Under the pieces are notes generated by a model. The model was not told where the DNA came from, searched no databases, and was given only the letters and a program-made list of their open reading frames with translations. The position numbers and the translations under genes are program-made. Below, in pieces: positions 1-11,101 of a DNA stretch of 64,000 nt. The first letter of the stretch is position 1. Each line of letters starts with the position of its first letter. Origin of the DNA: Spirodela intermedia (taxonomy: Eukaryota; Streptophyta; Magnoliopsida; Alismatales; Araceae); the NCBI GenBank assembly GCA_902729315.2, contig LR746270.1, positions 4,838,221 through 4,902,220 on the forward strand, given 5' to 3'.

Positions 1-1046
1 AGGAGGAGCACGAGAAGAAGGTGGGGCTGCTGAGGAGGCAGGAGGCGAGGGGGGCGGACTACTTTAAGGTGGAGAAGACGAGGAAGGAGATCGAGAGGCT
101 CGAGTCCAGACTGACCGTCGCCTCCCAGGCCATGGAGACCACCTCGTTGGAGATCGTCCGGGTCAGGGAGGCTGAGCTCTTCCCTCAGCTCATCGAGCTC
201 CTCAACCGGTCGGCGCCTCCCTCTCTCTCTCTCTCTCGCTCTTTCTCCTCTGTCCTCTCTCTCTCGCTTGCTCTGGATCTAATCCAGTCTCTTACGGGGG
301 GCAGATTGAGGGCTATGTGGAGGAGCATGTACGAGTGTCACCAGGTGCAGACCCACATAGTCCAGCAGCTGGAGTACCTCAATGACGGCGGCGGCGGCGG
401 CGGCGGCGGCGTCGCTGACCCGACGTCGGAGCTGCACCGGCAGTCGACGCTGCAGCTGGAGCTTGAGGTGCAGCGGTGGCATTCGTCGTTCTGTGAGCTG
501 GTCGAGTCGCAGAGGGACTATATCCACTCGCTGGCCGGCTGGCTGCGGCTCTCTCTCTTCGGCGGCGGCGCCGGGAAGCCCCACCACCACCACCACCACA
601 TCACGGCGGAGATCTACTCGCTGCTGGAGGAGTGGCAGCTGGCGCTGGACAGGGTCCCTGACAAGGTGGCCTCGGAGGGGATCAAGAGCTTCCTCACCGT
701 CGTCCACGCCGTCGTGCTTCAGCAGGAGGAGGAGCACCGCCAGCGGCGCCGCTCGGAAGCCGCCGGCCGGGCGCTGGAGAAGGCTGCTGCGGAGCTGATG
801 AGGTCCTCGCCAGCGCCGGCGAGGGAGGGGAAGGTAGCGGCGGCGAGGGCCAGAGCGGAAGAGGAGAAGACCAAGTGGGAGAAGTCCGCAGGGATAACCA
901 GGGCAATGACGCTGAACAGCCTCCAGACCGGGTTCCCCAACGTCTTCCAGGCCATGACCGGCTTCTCCGGCGTCTGCACGCAGGCTTTTGAGTCTGTCTA
1001 CGGCCATCGCCGGAGCCCCCGCGAGCTCAAGATGCTTCTCCCTTGA
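1..1046 (+). CDS. DUF630/DUF632 family protein (NRG2/REL2-like), C-terminal part, 5' truncated by window edge
   Basis: This is the end of a plant-specific DUF632 protein, a family that includes NRG2 (nitrate regulation) and rice REL2 (leaf rolling). The exons I see are 1-208 and 305-1046; the frame is open back to base 3, so the start lies outside the window. The family hallmarks are a Lys/Glu-rich coiled coil (EEHEKKVGLLRRQEARG, KVEKTRKEIERLESRL), then MWRSMYECHQVQTHIVQQ, ITAEIYSLLEEWQLALD and a closing segment ending at the TGA at 1044-1046. The intron at 209-304 (GT...AG) splits an Arg codon; at 96 nt it is a multiple of three and has no stop, so the frame also runs straight through it. 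Homopeptides of eight Gly (near 385-409) and six His (near 583-600) interrupt the domain and look lineage-specific. The exact molecular role of the family is not settled; family membership is confident. Confidence 0.85.
   Translation, partial: EEHEKKVGLLRRQEARGADYFKVEKTRKEIERLESRLTVASQAMETTSLEIVRVREAELFPQLIELLNRSAPPSLSLSRSFSSVLSLSLALDLIQSLTGGRLRAMWRSMYECHQVQTHIVQQLEYLNDGGGGGGGGVADPTSELHRQSTLQLELEVQRWHSSFCELVESQRDYIHSLAGWLRLSLFGGGAGKPHHHHHHITAEIYSLLEEWQLALDRVPDKVASEGIKSFLTVVHAVVLQQEEEHRQRRRSEAAGRALEKAAAELMRSSPAPAREGKVAAARARAEEEKTKWEKSAGITRAMTLNSLQTGFPNVFQAMTGFSGVCTQAFESVYGHRRSPRELKMLLP
209..304 (+). other. Stop-free 96-nt intron of the DUF632 gene
   Basis: The GT at 209-210 and the AG at 303-304 flank a CT-rich intron whose length is 32 codons with no in-frame stop. 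Splicing restores the conserved junction LLN-R-LRAMWRSM. Retention would insert a Ser/Leu-rich peptide. Confidence 0.75.
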
Positions 1047-1392
1047 GAGAAGAAGAAGCTCTCTCTCTCTCTCTCTCTGTACAGACACCTCCGATTTGCT
1101 AATTAATTAATACACAGTGAGGGTGGGCCGGTGGTGGATTTGCATTCTTCTTCGTCATCTGAAACTCAACCCAACCAGGATACGAACAGAAGAGGTGCCA
1201 TTAACAATCAAAAGAAGCAAACTCACGAGTAGAAGAAGAATATGTACAGGGATCCGCCCGGCCGCTGACTATTGCGCGGTCAACGAAGCAATCTGAGGAT
1301 ATCCCTGCATAAACAAGAAAGTCGAAGAACGAACGGACGAGCAAACCCCTCCCCGGCGGCGGCGTGGAGAAGAACAGAAGCGGAACTCCATC

Positions 1393-4300
1393 CTACGACG
1401 TCCTCCATTGGAGCTCGATCTGGAGGCGGCCGTTCCGGGAGTCGATCAGATGGTACCTCTCGTTGATCCGCCGGTTGTTGACCACGTCCCCCACGTTGAC
1501 GTCGATGTACCCGAGCGTTTCCTGGTTGACCGAGAAAGAAACAAAGAAGAAGGAAACAAAGTCGCACCAGTTGACTTAAAAACGCATCCACCCTCGGAGT
1601 TTTGCGACAAGAAGAAGAAGAAGGAGAAGGAAGAAGAAGAAGCCGATGCCTGTTCTTACCTTGGAGTGTATGCCGATGCTCGGGGGCCGGCTGACCACTT
1701 CCACGTGGATTCTGTCATTCACGGGCGGCTCCTCGCACATGAATGTGAACTCCTCCTCCCACCTCGGATCCCTGTTCTTCTTAACGTGCTGCGTCCACAT
1801 TTCAGGTGGATCGGTCAATCAAGAAAGCCCAATAAATGAGGGGGAGAAAAGTCAACTAGAAGAATCCGTCACCTTGGTCTTCTTCTCCTCCCCCCTGAAG
1901 AGGAGGCGGACGAAGGGGTTGGTGTGGTGTTTGCCCTCGAGGTCCTGGGCTTCGTGGACGATCACCACGAGGAGGCCGCCGGTGGAGGGAGTGCCCTCGG
2001 GGGCCTTCTCCACGACGTTAACGTCCTGATTCTCGGAGACGTTCTCCAGCTCTTCCTCCTTGAAGGGCTTGTACGTCACCTCCACGATGACCTGGCCGCG
2101 GGCCTTCTCGTTCTGCGGGTCGTTGGGATCCATGTTCTTCAGGAGCTCCAGGGTCAACGTCTTGGGCTCGTCGGGGGTGAGGTCCTTCAGGGGGACGACG
2201 TTCACGCCCATCTTTTCATGCTTTCCCACCTAAGAAAAATGGCATCCAGGGGCTTTGACTAATTATATTATCGTATGAGAGAGAGAGAGAAAGAGAGAGG
2301 GTGGCGTGCCTGTTCCCAGTCGTAGACGATCAGCTCGAGAGTCTGGGTTGAGGGGTCCTTGACGACGAGGTTGAACTCCTCGTTCCACTCGGGATTGAGG
2401 TTGCTGTGCTTGACGGTGGTCTTCTTCGCGGGGAGCTTCTCTTCGGTGAGCTTCAGCTTGACGTAGGGGTCGGATTTGCCCAACAAATCTTTCTTCTTCA
2501 GTTTGAGGGCTCTGACGACCTTCACGTGCAGAATCCCGACGGGTCTCTTCATTGCTCTGTGATATTCGGCGCGAAGGAATTAGGATGGAGAAACCTGGGG
2601 TTTCTCCCTCTCTCTCTCTCCTCTCTCTCTCTCTCTACAGAAATTACGATGAGAGAAGAAGAGATTGGTACTACTTGGATGGATCCATGATAGGGACTTC
2701 CAGCGTCTTGGGCCAGAGGTACATGTTTGCTACTTGATCCTTGATGATCTCCTGCAGATAAATTAATGAATTAACAGATTTTCAGGGAAAAAACATAATT
2801 TTCTATGATTTCTCTTGATTGATCATAGCCACAAGTAATTGGGTAAACACCAGAAAAATAATCATGCGATTGATTCAAGTAAATGGGAATTGAGCCTGAA
2901 AGACAATAAAGACTAATAAAAAAATAATATCACAGGTGAAAATAAACATCACAAATTAAAATATACAAAATAAAAATGCACATAAAATAATTAGAAAAAA
3001 GAGAATTTAACAAGAAAAATAAATAAAAAAGGGTAAGAGGATTAGGCTCTGCTAACCATTTCAGACAGAATGCAATCAGAAAACTGCGGGAGGTACTATG
3101 ACAGTTAGGGGTCGCTTCTATGAACAAGTTAGAGTTATTGGAGAAGCTCATCCACGAGAGGGAGCAACAGAGTGAGTATAGGTGATCCGGTGATCTGATA
3201 CAACGATCTTGTAAACTACTGACTTGCCTGGACTCGGGTGCTTTACCCATGCTAATGCATTGACCATCGCATCGAAAAAAAAAAAGATGACCCTCCATTG
3301 CCAACTAAATTACCATTGTTGGCCCAGGGTTTTCTTCAAAATATGTGTGAATTTAGTAAGGGAAAGAATCCGACCCTTTCTGTATGAAGGTAATAATTCA
3401 AAATTACCATTTTTGGCCCTGGGTTTTCATCAGTATCCCAACGGGAAAACAGAAGAATCCATCCCCTAGTTAGAACAATAACTGAGGCCAGAAAACGCAG
3501 CAAGATGACACAACGAGTACAAACATGAGCGCCATACCTGAACTACTCGGTATAAACCAGGAATTGCCATAACATCAGCTCCAAGAAGTTTTAGCCCAAA
3601 GTCAACGTGTGGCTGCAGGGAAGAGAAAAGAGGTAAGCAATGACATGACATCTTCTCATAAAAACTAAAACTGAACCGGCAAAGGCACAATATGATCATT
3701 TCCCCGCACCTTTTCCATTAGTGAGACGATAATGTTTGCAAAACATGGAAAACTCGGGACTAACGGCTTTAATGTGATCCGTGGTATGGCAAACACTTGC
3801 AAATCCACCAGCTGAACTTTCGCAAGAAAGGAAAAGTCCACAGCTATTTACAGAGACTCAATGGTCATCAACATCAGGAAAGAATCGAATGAAGCATGCA
3901 ATGAGTTGATAACCTGCACAGTTGCTTTGAGGCCATATGCTTTGACAACAACAGTAATATTTGGATTACCAGCCCATTTGAACGATGGCTCCATAATTAG
4001 CTCTTTCTCGTCAGTAGTATAAACCTTCATGCCTAAGAAAGGCATCGTGGTTTTAGACGTAGACTCATATAATGAAATAAGCATATGATTCTAATAAAAA
4101 AAAAATCGTTAAATGAACTCCTAAAATAAAGATTACTAATGCAGAATTGGACGAAAATGAGTTCAAATTGGACTGTACAGAAAAGTCGAATCCCAAATAG
4201 ATTCATGAAAAGAAGTAGAGCAGAATCCTTTGAAACATGTATTAGAGAGGCAACCGATGCAATCATCTGCATGAGTAACACATTACCTTCGCATTCAGAG

Positions 4301-7300
4301 CATAAGCAAGGTCGTCAAAGTGAACCATGAAATACGAAGAACAGTTCATCCACACATCGTAGTGGCTACGAGGTTGCGAAATATCAGTCAAAACAGATGG
4401 CCCGGGTATGGTTCACAGTAGATATAAAACTTTATTATCTTGAGGTAGTTCTCATAACGGATACCAACATTACACTATTATTTATAGAGTAATCAGAAAC
4501 CCAAGGAGATGAGGGAAAACCAAATAAAGCTACGATTAGAGCTATGCTTAAACTTAAGTTAAAAGACTAAATGCGAATTTCATCCAGAAATGGACCAGTA
4601 CTGAATCTCATACGACCCCAAAAGACGTTTTATCATAAGACAATGGAAAAAAAAAAGGAAATTGACCGAAAAAATTCTTAATTTTAAGTTCCAGTACCCA
4701 AACATTAAAAAAAATCATGAAATGCTAATCAACAACAATCACCCACTTTAGTCCCTGCTGCTAGGACTTGATCTTTATCTCTTCTCCCTTCTTTCAGGTT
4801 GATTCTCACTGTCTAACCATCATGTCAACATCAATTTACATAAGCTTAGTTCTGCCTCTTCTACAATGGAGAAAAAAAAAAAACTGGTTACCTCTACTTC
4901 ATCACTATGTTCGCTAGAGTATGGAAATAAGGAAGATGAAGAAACAAGATAGTTTACTTTCAACGAAATAGAGACTATAAGGATGTCATTTAAAGGTTGG
5001 CTTTTCCATCCATTATTTATTTTAATTTCTGTCCTTGTTCGCTATAGAAAACGTATCAGAAGCCAGATATGACTTTTGCTAATTGAAGGTCCCGTCATAA
5101 ATTAAAAAATAAGGATAAGGTCCATTCAAAATCATAGATTTCAACGTAACTTAGGCTGACAAGACATTTCAAATGTTCCTTCCTTGTGAAGGTCATTATA
5201 AATTAGTTTTAAAATTTGGACCGTCCCTCAGACAGATTTACGTCACTCATAATAATTTCTGTAGACTGAAAATGGACGTGCATCTACCTGCCTTGCACAC
5301 ATTGAAAACCTATTATCACTGAAATGCAATGTCTTCCCGCACACCAACCTAGCAGCAGACTCTCATTAATTTTGAGAAGTTGACGTGGCAATCACTTACG
5401 AAATTCCCACTCAACTATAATTGATCAAAGATCAGAAAAGACCACACAAAACTAATGAATAAAAAACTTTTCGAAGGCAGAATAACAATAAAACTACAAG
5501 AAATAAACACTAATCTATCTGCACACTGGTCATGTAACAGGAACTAGATGAATACATAGACAAGTCTGAGAATAAATTTATACACCAATTTTATGTATAC
5601 AAAAATATCCCTATTAATGCCTCTCAGGCACAGCTCAAATCATCAACCTTCACCCATGGACGATCAAGAATCTTAGATAATTTAGATATTTGAACCCATG
5701 CAAAATCCAAAACACAGATGCAAAGACATGCATCCTTGAGACTGTGAACCTAAAACATTTATTCACCGACTGGGCCTCTGAACAAGTCCCAAATCGATAA
5801 ACACAATGAGGACTCTGACTAGGAAGTCTTTCAAAGCAGCTTACTCACTTAATTATTTGAAATTCTTATACAAGTTAAAACAATGTATCATAGAATTTTA
5901 AGAATAACTATGCATAAAAAGGCAAGAAATAAAGAATGTCATCTGGTTTCACGGTTATCAAAGCTGGCAACCACATGACACATAAATAATACCACAGTCA
6001 CATAGATGCACAAAGACTTCAAAAATTTATCATAGAAAACAGACCATGAAAAGTAGGAGGTAATGTGCCCAATGTGAGAGTTTCAAATTCAACTGAGTCA
6101 ATTTTGAACTTTGCGGTATTCTCAGCAATTATTGGTTTTGCAATCTCCTTAGCAGTCTTGGAAATCGCCTATTAACACATACACAAGCAAGTTTTTGGTT
6201 AAAAAACATGGCAGCATCATAAACCTTAAAAAGTTAAGCAAGGACAAAATATTCTAACCTTGTCTAAATATGGCCACATGGTTTCCAAAAGCTTATTCAG
6301 CCAGTCGATCTTCAGGGGTTAAAAATCAATAGTTAGAGAATTAAGTTTAGAAAAAACAAATTAATTGATTAGATTCCATTAAATAGTCTCCAAATAATCA
6401 AGCTACCAGAGATACATACTCGGTCGAAATCAGGGTTTTTTATCCACAATGGAATTTCAGGAAGCATACGCTGCAAGGTTTTTGTGTCTTGCTCAACAAG
6501 AGGTCGTACTACTGGATCCTGATCAAGGAAACATTGATAAAAGTCAAAGTGCATGGATAATCGCGTTCAAATATAAAACTGCACATTTATTGGTTCTACA
6601 GAACAATATGACGTTGTAAAGGAAGAGCGAACAGGATTTTCACGCCCAGAAAAACACAAGTTCAATGAGCTACAACGGATGCTAAGAAAAATATATCCTT
6701 AAAACCAAGTCAACCCCGTTATGAAAGTGAATTACGTTTGGATGGTTCAATAGCCAAAAAATATTACAATCAATGAAATAGATAAACAGAACCCAATTTC
6801 GACTCTTGGGTTAAAAAAAAATCTGTTACAAAAGACATTTTAAAACCAAATGGTAGATATTTTATTCTGGATCACCTTTTACCAGCAACACAATAAAAGA
6901 ACTTTGTTTTTGCAACAAAGAGGTACAGCACGTTTTCCATTCCCAACATACCACATCACGGTATCATGATAAGATCGAAGCTAATTCATTCCCCTTGCAA
7001 TCTCCAGAGGAAATGAACTATTATTAACACAAGATCGCTGTGCATGCTGTTGAATAGAACGGACTAAAAGTCTATTTTGGCAACTTGTCAAATAGAAGGT
7101 GGCAAATTTTCACGATCCGCATTTGTTTTCCCTAGAAGTTTTATGAACAGCCAAACGAAATTGTATTCACTGGATAAATAGAAATCCTGATAAGTACGAG
7201 TCATCTGGTGGTTATTGAAGCATTTTTCTATATGAAATAAAATAGAAAATACTAGCCCTGTTTGGGCGTCCACATCATGAGAGAATGAATACTCACAAAC

Positions 7301-8469
7301 ATAAAATGCTGTTTGTTACTATCAGCACACAAAAGTCTAATTTTTGAACCAAAAGAGCTAACTTCATAATACAAAAGTTAACAGAATGGTAAGAAAATAA
7401 ACAGTGAACAGGAGACTTATAGGACTAAGAGACAAAAATGTTCCCAACTCTGATCAAAACAATTATTCTGAACGATTACCATATTGATCATCTACTTTTT
7501 CCACTAAACCCAAAAGAAACGGTCGTCTTCCTAATGAAGTCTTGAGTCAAAAGAAACGAGGGAGATACTTTTCCTCCACTGATCAACTCATGGAAGGTGC
7601 GCTATGTTTTCAAGAAAGCAAGAAAATATAAGTTCCATCCTTTCCTTCTAGAACCCAAGTCTGAAACCTCCAGAGGTGAAGTTCTGGCACGGATTGACCA
7701 ACTGGCGAGACCAAACGATAAAATTTCCATTGTAGTGGAAAATCAAATTATTCTCTTTCTTACGCCTGTTCTTGGTGGGAATGAATTCCCTTTTCTGGAA
7801 ATTCAAAGGTTGGAAGCATACTTCTCCTAAAAATGAATTTCTCACATGACAGAGGAAATACGAGGAATCAGAAGCTCTACTACCCTGACACAATGCTGAA
7901 AGACACAAAGAATAAAAGTAAAGAATATGGCAAGTCATGCAAACAATTGGACGTGGCATAAACAAAGAATAACGCAGTCCATTGCACTAAACGGGAGGAG
8001 GAAGAAAAAACGTCACCAACAGGTGCAAGAGGGAGAATTATTGTTGACCTGGATAATTCTTTAACAACAACGAAAAGACTTGCCTCCACCAGTAAAATTG
8101 GTGAAAATGGAATAAGACGTGGTATTACAAACTATATTTTGTCAAATAACCTCGGCCACAGCACTGCAAGCTTTAACCATAAATGTTCGATCAAAGTACG
8201 CTAAGAGAGCGAATCGGGATCGAATATCATGAAGGTTACAGGTGACAGAAGCATTGAAGAATGATAATAATTTCCTCCATCACTTCCAACACTTCGCATA
8301 AATGACACACGAATCAAGGAGAGGCAGGCTGAAAAGATGTGACACAAATGGCACGTACCTTGACATCGGTGGGCTGAAAATATATGAACAGGTAATATCC
8401 GATGACAATCCCGATCGAGATTCCGGTCCCGAAGCCGAAGAACCCAAGGATAGTGCTCAGAAAGCCCAT
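1393..8469 (-). CDS. SYT1: Plant synaptotagmin (SYT1-type): ER-plasma membrane tether with SMP and two C2 domains, 12 exons
   Basis: Spliced exons (gene order) are 8359-8469, 6420-6518, 6259-6309, 6045-6168, 3914-4032, 3710-3811, 3538-3612, 2675-2751, 2310-2556, 1873-2229, 1660-1788 and 1393-1521. They give 539 residues, the usual plant SYT1 length. The N-terminus MGFLSTILGFFGFGTG begins a single membrane anchor (about residues 7-30). An SMP lipid-transfer domain follows (about 67-250; LPEIPLWIKNPDFDR, MKVYTTDEKELIMEP), then C2A (about 258-360; KKKDLLGKSDPYVKLKL, YDWEQ) and C2B (about 415-520). In C2B the first calcium loop reads EGKHHTNPFV, without the usual acidic residues, as in other plant SYT1 proteins. 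Known family role: anchoring ER to plasma membrane, lipid transfer, and membrane repair under stress. All phases close. Intron 9 (2230-2309) uses a GC donor (CAG|GCACGC). Convergent with the DUF632 gene; the 3' ends are 346 nt apart. Confidence 0.95.
3307..3432. repeat. 32-bp direct repeat, 94 bp apart, in SYT1 intron 7
   Basis: Bases 3307-3338 and 3401-3432 share a core beginning aaattaccat and containing ttggccc and gggtttt, with four or so mismatches. It looks like an old tandem duplication inside the intron. Confidence 0.7.
4033..6044 (-). other. SYT1 intron 4 (2 kb), no gene seen
   Basis: This AT-rich intron lies between the exon ending ...PPTFHG and the exon starting MKVYTTDEKE. I see no coding segment or recognisable RNA gene on either strand. 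Intron 1 (6519-8358, 1.8 kb) is equally featureless. Confidence 0.6.
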
Positions 8470-8921
8470 ATCCGCCGATGTCCAACCTCACCCGAATCCC
8501 CAGACCGTTCGAAATAGGTGTGAAAGAAGAGGCGGGAAAAGGACAAGCGATCCCTTCCCAGACCGGGACAAAGCAGAAAAGCAACAATCAACCGCCGAGG
8601 CTCCTCCCTTCCCCGGATCTCGCGCTGCTCGACAGAGAGGATACAGCAAGAGCGGTACAAGGCGGGCCTGGAAGGAGAGGGGAAGAGGACGACAGACTGG
8701 GAGCCGGAAGACGATCTAAATCCCCACCCGGTGCATTAAAATCGCGAATGCACCTACCTGGCAGTGCGAGAGAAATTAAAGAATCACGAGATATCAAAAC
8801 GTAGCTATTCAACAGATCGGCGAATCCGGGACTGTCGGTAACGCACAGCGCCGCCCCGCGGGGGCTCGGAAGAGCGACAGGCCTTCCTCGATGTCACAGA
8901 CAGAGACAGACTCAGACGGAT

Positions 8922-8958
<37 letters not shown>

Positions 8959-9788
8959 GGGGGGGGTTGATAATTATTTCCTTAATTTAAATAAATAACT
9001 ATATGTATTGTTCGGTTCACACATTCAGCGGTGGAGGCAATTTTTATCGGAGAGGAGAGGGAGAGAGAGAGAGAGAGAGGGCGGGGGGATGTTTTGATTC
9101 TCACTCTCTCTCAGGTGCGTAGATTTTGAGTGCACATTGATACGCACCCAATTCTGGGTGGGAAACTGTTAGATGGGGGGAGGGGGTATTAATTATTATT
9201 TATTGATATTATTGGATGCTGACTCTCAGCTGTCGACTGGCACGTGCCTCATCTTCCTGTTCGATCCCTCTCACCCAGGGAACTCCGAGTGGATAGATAT
9301 TTCCCCTCCACGCGTCGAGTTCTCGCGCTCCAAGCAAAATATCTGATCCTGCAGCGCGGCGCAAGAAAGAGACAATCGCTCTCTCTCTCCTCGGGGACTT
9401 GGCACGTGTGAGGAAAATGCGTGAATTTACCAGAAATAAAAATTACGTGTCAGTCTGTAGAATTGCCACCCTGAATATAAAATACAAATAATGGGATTAC
9501 ATTAAATATCGACGTCACTGTCGTCGTCGTATGCCCACGATTCCACGATCACCTGACTCAGACCCTCGGTAATCCGACGTGGAACCGGTTGTGGCCGCGG
9601 CCGCCGAAAAGAAGGTCAACGAAAAGTCCGAGCCGTTGATGCCTAGGGGCCCGGCCCGGCCCACCTGCCCCCACTAGGCCTCATTCTCCGCCCATTGATA
9701 CACCTAAATTACCAGAAATAAAGTAATATTTAATTCGTGAAATAATAAAGAAAAATAACTGTGCAAGAAGAAGCCGAGAGGCCACGGC
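8470..9788. other. Head-to-head spacer between SYT1 and the Edc1-like gene
   Basis: This is the upstream region of SYT1 (-) and of the gene at 10415 (+). It holds a GA tract at 8926-8956, a second short GA tract near 9061-9079 and an AT-rich stretch at 9180-9225. A cacgtgcctc element (G-box core CACGTG) lies near 9241 and another CACGTG near 9402. No coding region is convincing; short reading frames at 8302-8804 overlap the SYT1 first exon and leader. Confidence 0.6.
8926..8956. repeat. (GA)n microsatellite upstream of SYT1
   Basis: Uninterrupted GA dinucleotides, read as CT on the SYT1 sense strand, about 460 bp upstream of the SYT1 start codon. Confidence 0.95.
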
Positions 9789-9795
9789 TATAAAA
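9789..9795 (+). promoter_or_regulatory. TATA box (TATAAAA) of the Edc1/PNRC-like gene
   Basis: TATAAAA in the context ggctataaaatgcc. It is followed about 50-60 bp later by a CT-rich stretch typical of plant transcription starts. The start codon lies 620 bp downstream, consistent with a long leader containing an intron. Confidence 0.6.
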
Positions 9796-10414
9796 TGCCG
9801 CTGCGCCTTTTGGCGCCACATCTCGGAGCTGAAGAGGCAGGAGGAACATCCTTCTCCTCTCCTCTCCTCTCCTCTCGCTCCTCTCTCTCTTGCATCGCAG
9901 AGTTAGGGTTTTCGTCGAGTGCGGGGGGGGGGGGCGTTTACTGTAGAGATTCAGATCTCGTCTCGTTTGTATCTCGGTGGCGTTTCTTGCGTTGTTTCCC
10001 GATGATTTGTCTCGTAGATCGGTTTCTTCGAGCATCCGGAAGGCTGTTCTGAGTTTCTTGGCAGATTGCGGATCCCTTGCTCGTATTTTCCTTGATCGCA
10101 TATTCAGTGGATTCATCGCATCTTGTAAGGTAGTTTGGATTCAGTTCATCGTCTCGCAGCGGAGCTCTCTCGATCTGGTTGATATGTTTTGGCAGATCTA
10201 GCAGCGGCTGGTTTTCATTGATGGTTTGGTTCTCCCTTGAAGACAGAATTACGGGGTCTGGTTGTTCTCAGGGCTGCAAACGATCGTGAGAAAAACGTGC
10301 GTCCTCTTTTCTCTCTGTCGCCCATTCTACTCTCGTTTTTTTCTGAACTCACGCAGCCGACCTGCAGAGATATTCCTGGCACTGCTTTTCGCTGTTTCGA
10401 GATCTCTGCAGTTA

Positions 10415-11101
10415 ATGGAGGCTAGGAGCAGCGTCCTGGTTGATCCGACCGCTTTCCCGAGGAGGAACGAACCCTCCATTCCTGGTTTTGGCAGGAACGC
10501 CATGATCAACAGCAGCCTCCTGCTCCGATCAAATAGCCAACCGGTCCTCCTCGACATCCCTGGGCGAGCCATCGGCGCTGGCACCGGTTTTTTGGGTCCC
10601 CGCCCTTCGATGTATCCCCCGGCCGCTCCCATGCACTCGTCCCTCCCGAACCTTAACCACCTTCAACAACACCCCCCTCTTCTCCCCCTTCCCTTGGCAA
10701 AGTCCTCTTCCCTTCCGCCTCCGATTTTGCCGGGCCCTACTAGGAGAACGATCCGCGTTGCTACTGTCCGGTCGCTCATCAAGGAAGAGAAGAAACCGAC
10801 CAAATCCCCTGTCAAGCCGCCGAAAGGTTCTCAGACCGACGGCACGAAGACCCAGAAGCATAAACTGTGTCCCGTTGTCGACTTTCCCTACAAGCATAAA
10901 CTGCACCCGGAGGAAGACGACGAGGCCGATGGCGTGTATTCTCTGTCACCCCCGCCGAGCAGCCTTCCAATACCAAAGTTCTCTCTCAGGACCAGGAGGC
11001 CTTTCTCCTCATCTCCATGGGTCGCTGAGACATTCAGGGGCGATCCTAGCAAAGTTGACGCCGGAGCCAGTGACGACCTCCGCCGCCTTCTTCGTCTTTA
11101 G
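10415..11101 (+). CDS. Small proline-rich protein with an Edc1/PNRC-like DCP1-binding motif
   Basis: A 228-residue protein with no folded domain that I recognise. It is rich in Pro, Ser and Arg. Residues 175-189 read YSLSPPPSSLPIPKF. This matches the C-terminal half of the short motif used by yeast Edc1 and animal PNRC proteins (aromatic-x-x-SP, then LPxPxF), which binds the decapping co-activator DCP1; the YAG part of the activation motif is not conserved here. The protein ends DDLRRLLRL. A mRNA-decapping cofactor role is therefore an inference from a short linear motif. The start at 10415 is chosen because a good acceptor (gatctctgcag, ending 10411) sits four bases upstream, implying a leader intron. 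The frame is open back to 10262, so a longer N-terminus cannot be excluded. Coding sequence is intronless. Confidence 0.7.
   Translation: MEARSSVLVDPTAFPRRNEPSIPGFGRNAMINSSLLLRSNSQPVLLDIPGRAIGAGTGFLGPRPSMYPPAAPMHSSLPNLNHLQQHPPLLPLPLAKSSSLPPPILPGPTRRTIRVATVRSLIKEEKKPTKSPVKPPKGSQTDGTKTQKHKLCPVVDFPYKHKLHPEEDDEADGVYSLSPPPSSLPIPKFSLRTRRPFSSSPWVAETFRGDPSKVDAGASDDLRRLLRL

Noticed and set aside
2268-2309. Reading through SYT1 exon 9 instead of a GC donor
   Set aside because: The frame hits a stop after DWEQARHPLSFSLSLIR; conservation (DWEQVGK) requires splicing at CAG|GC.
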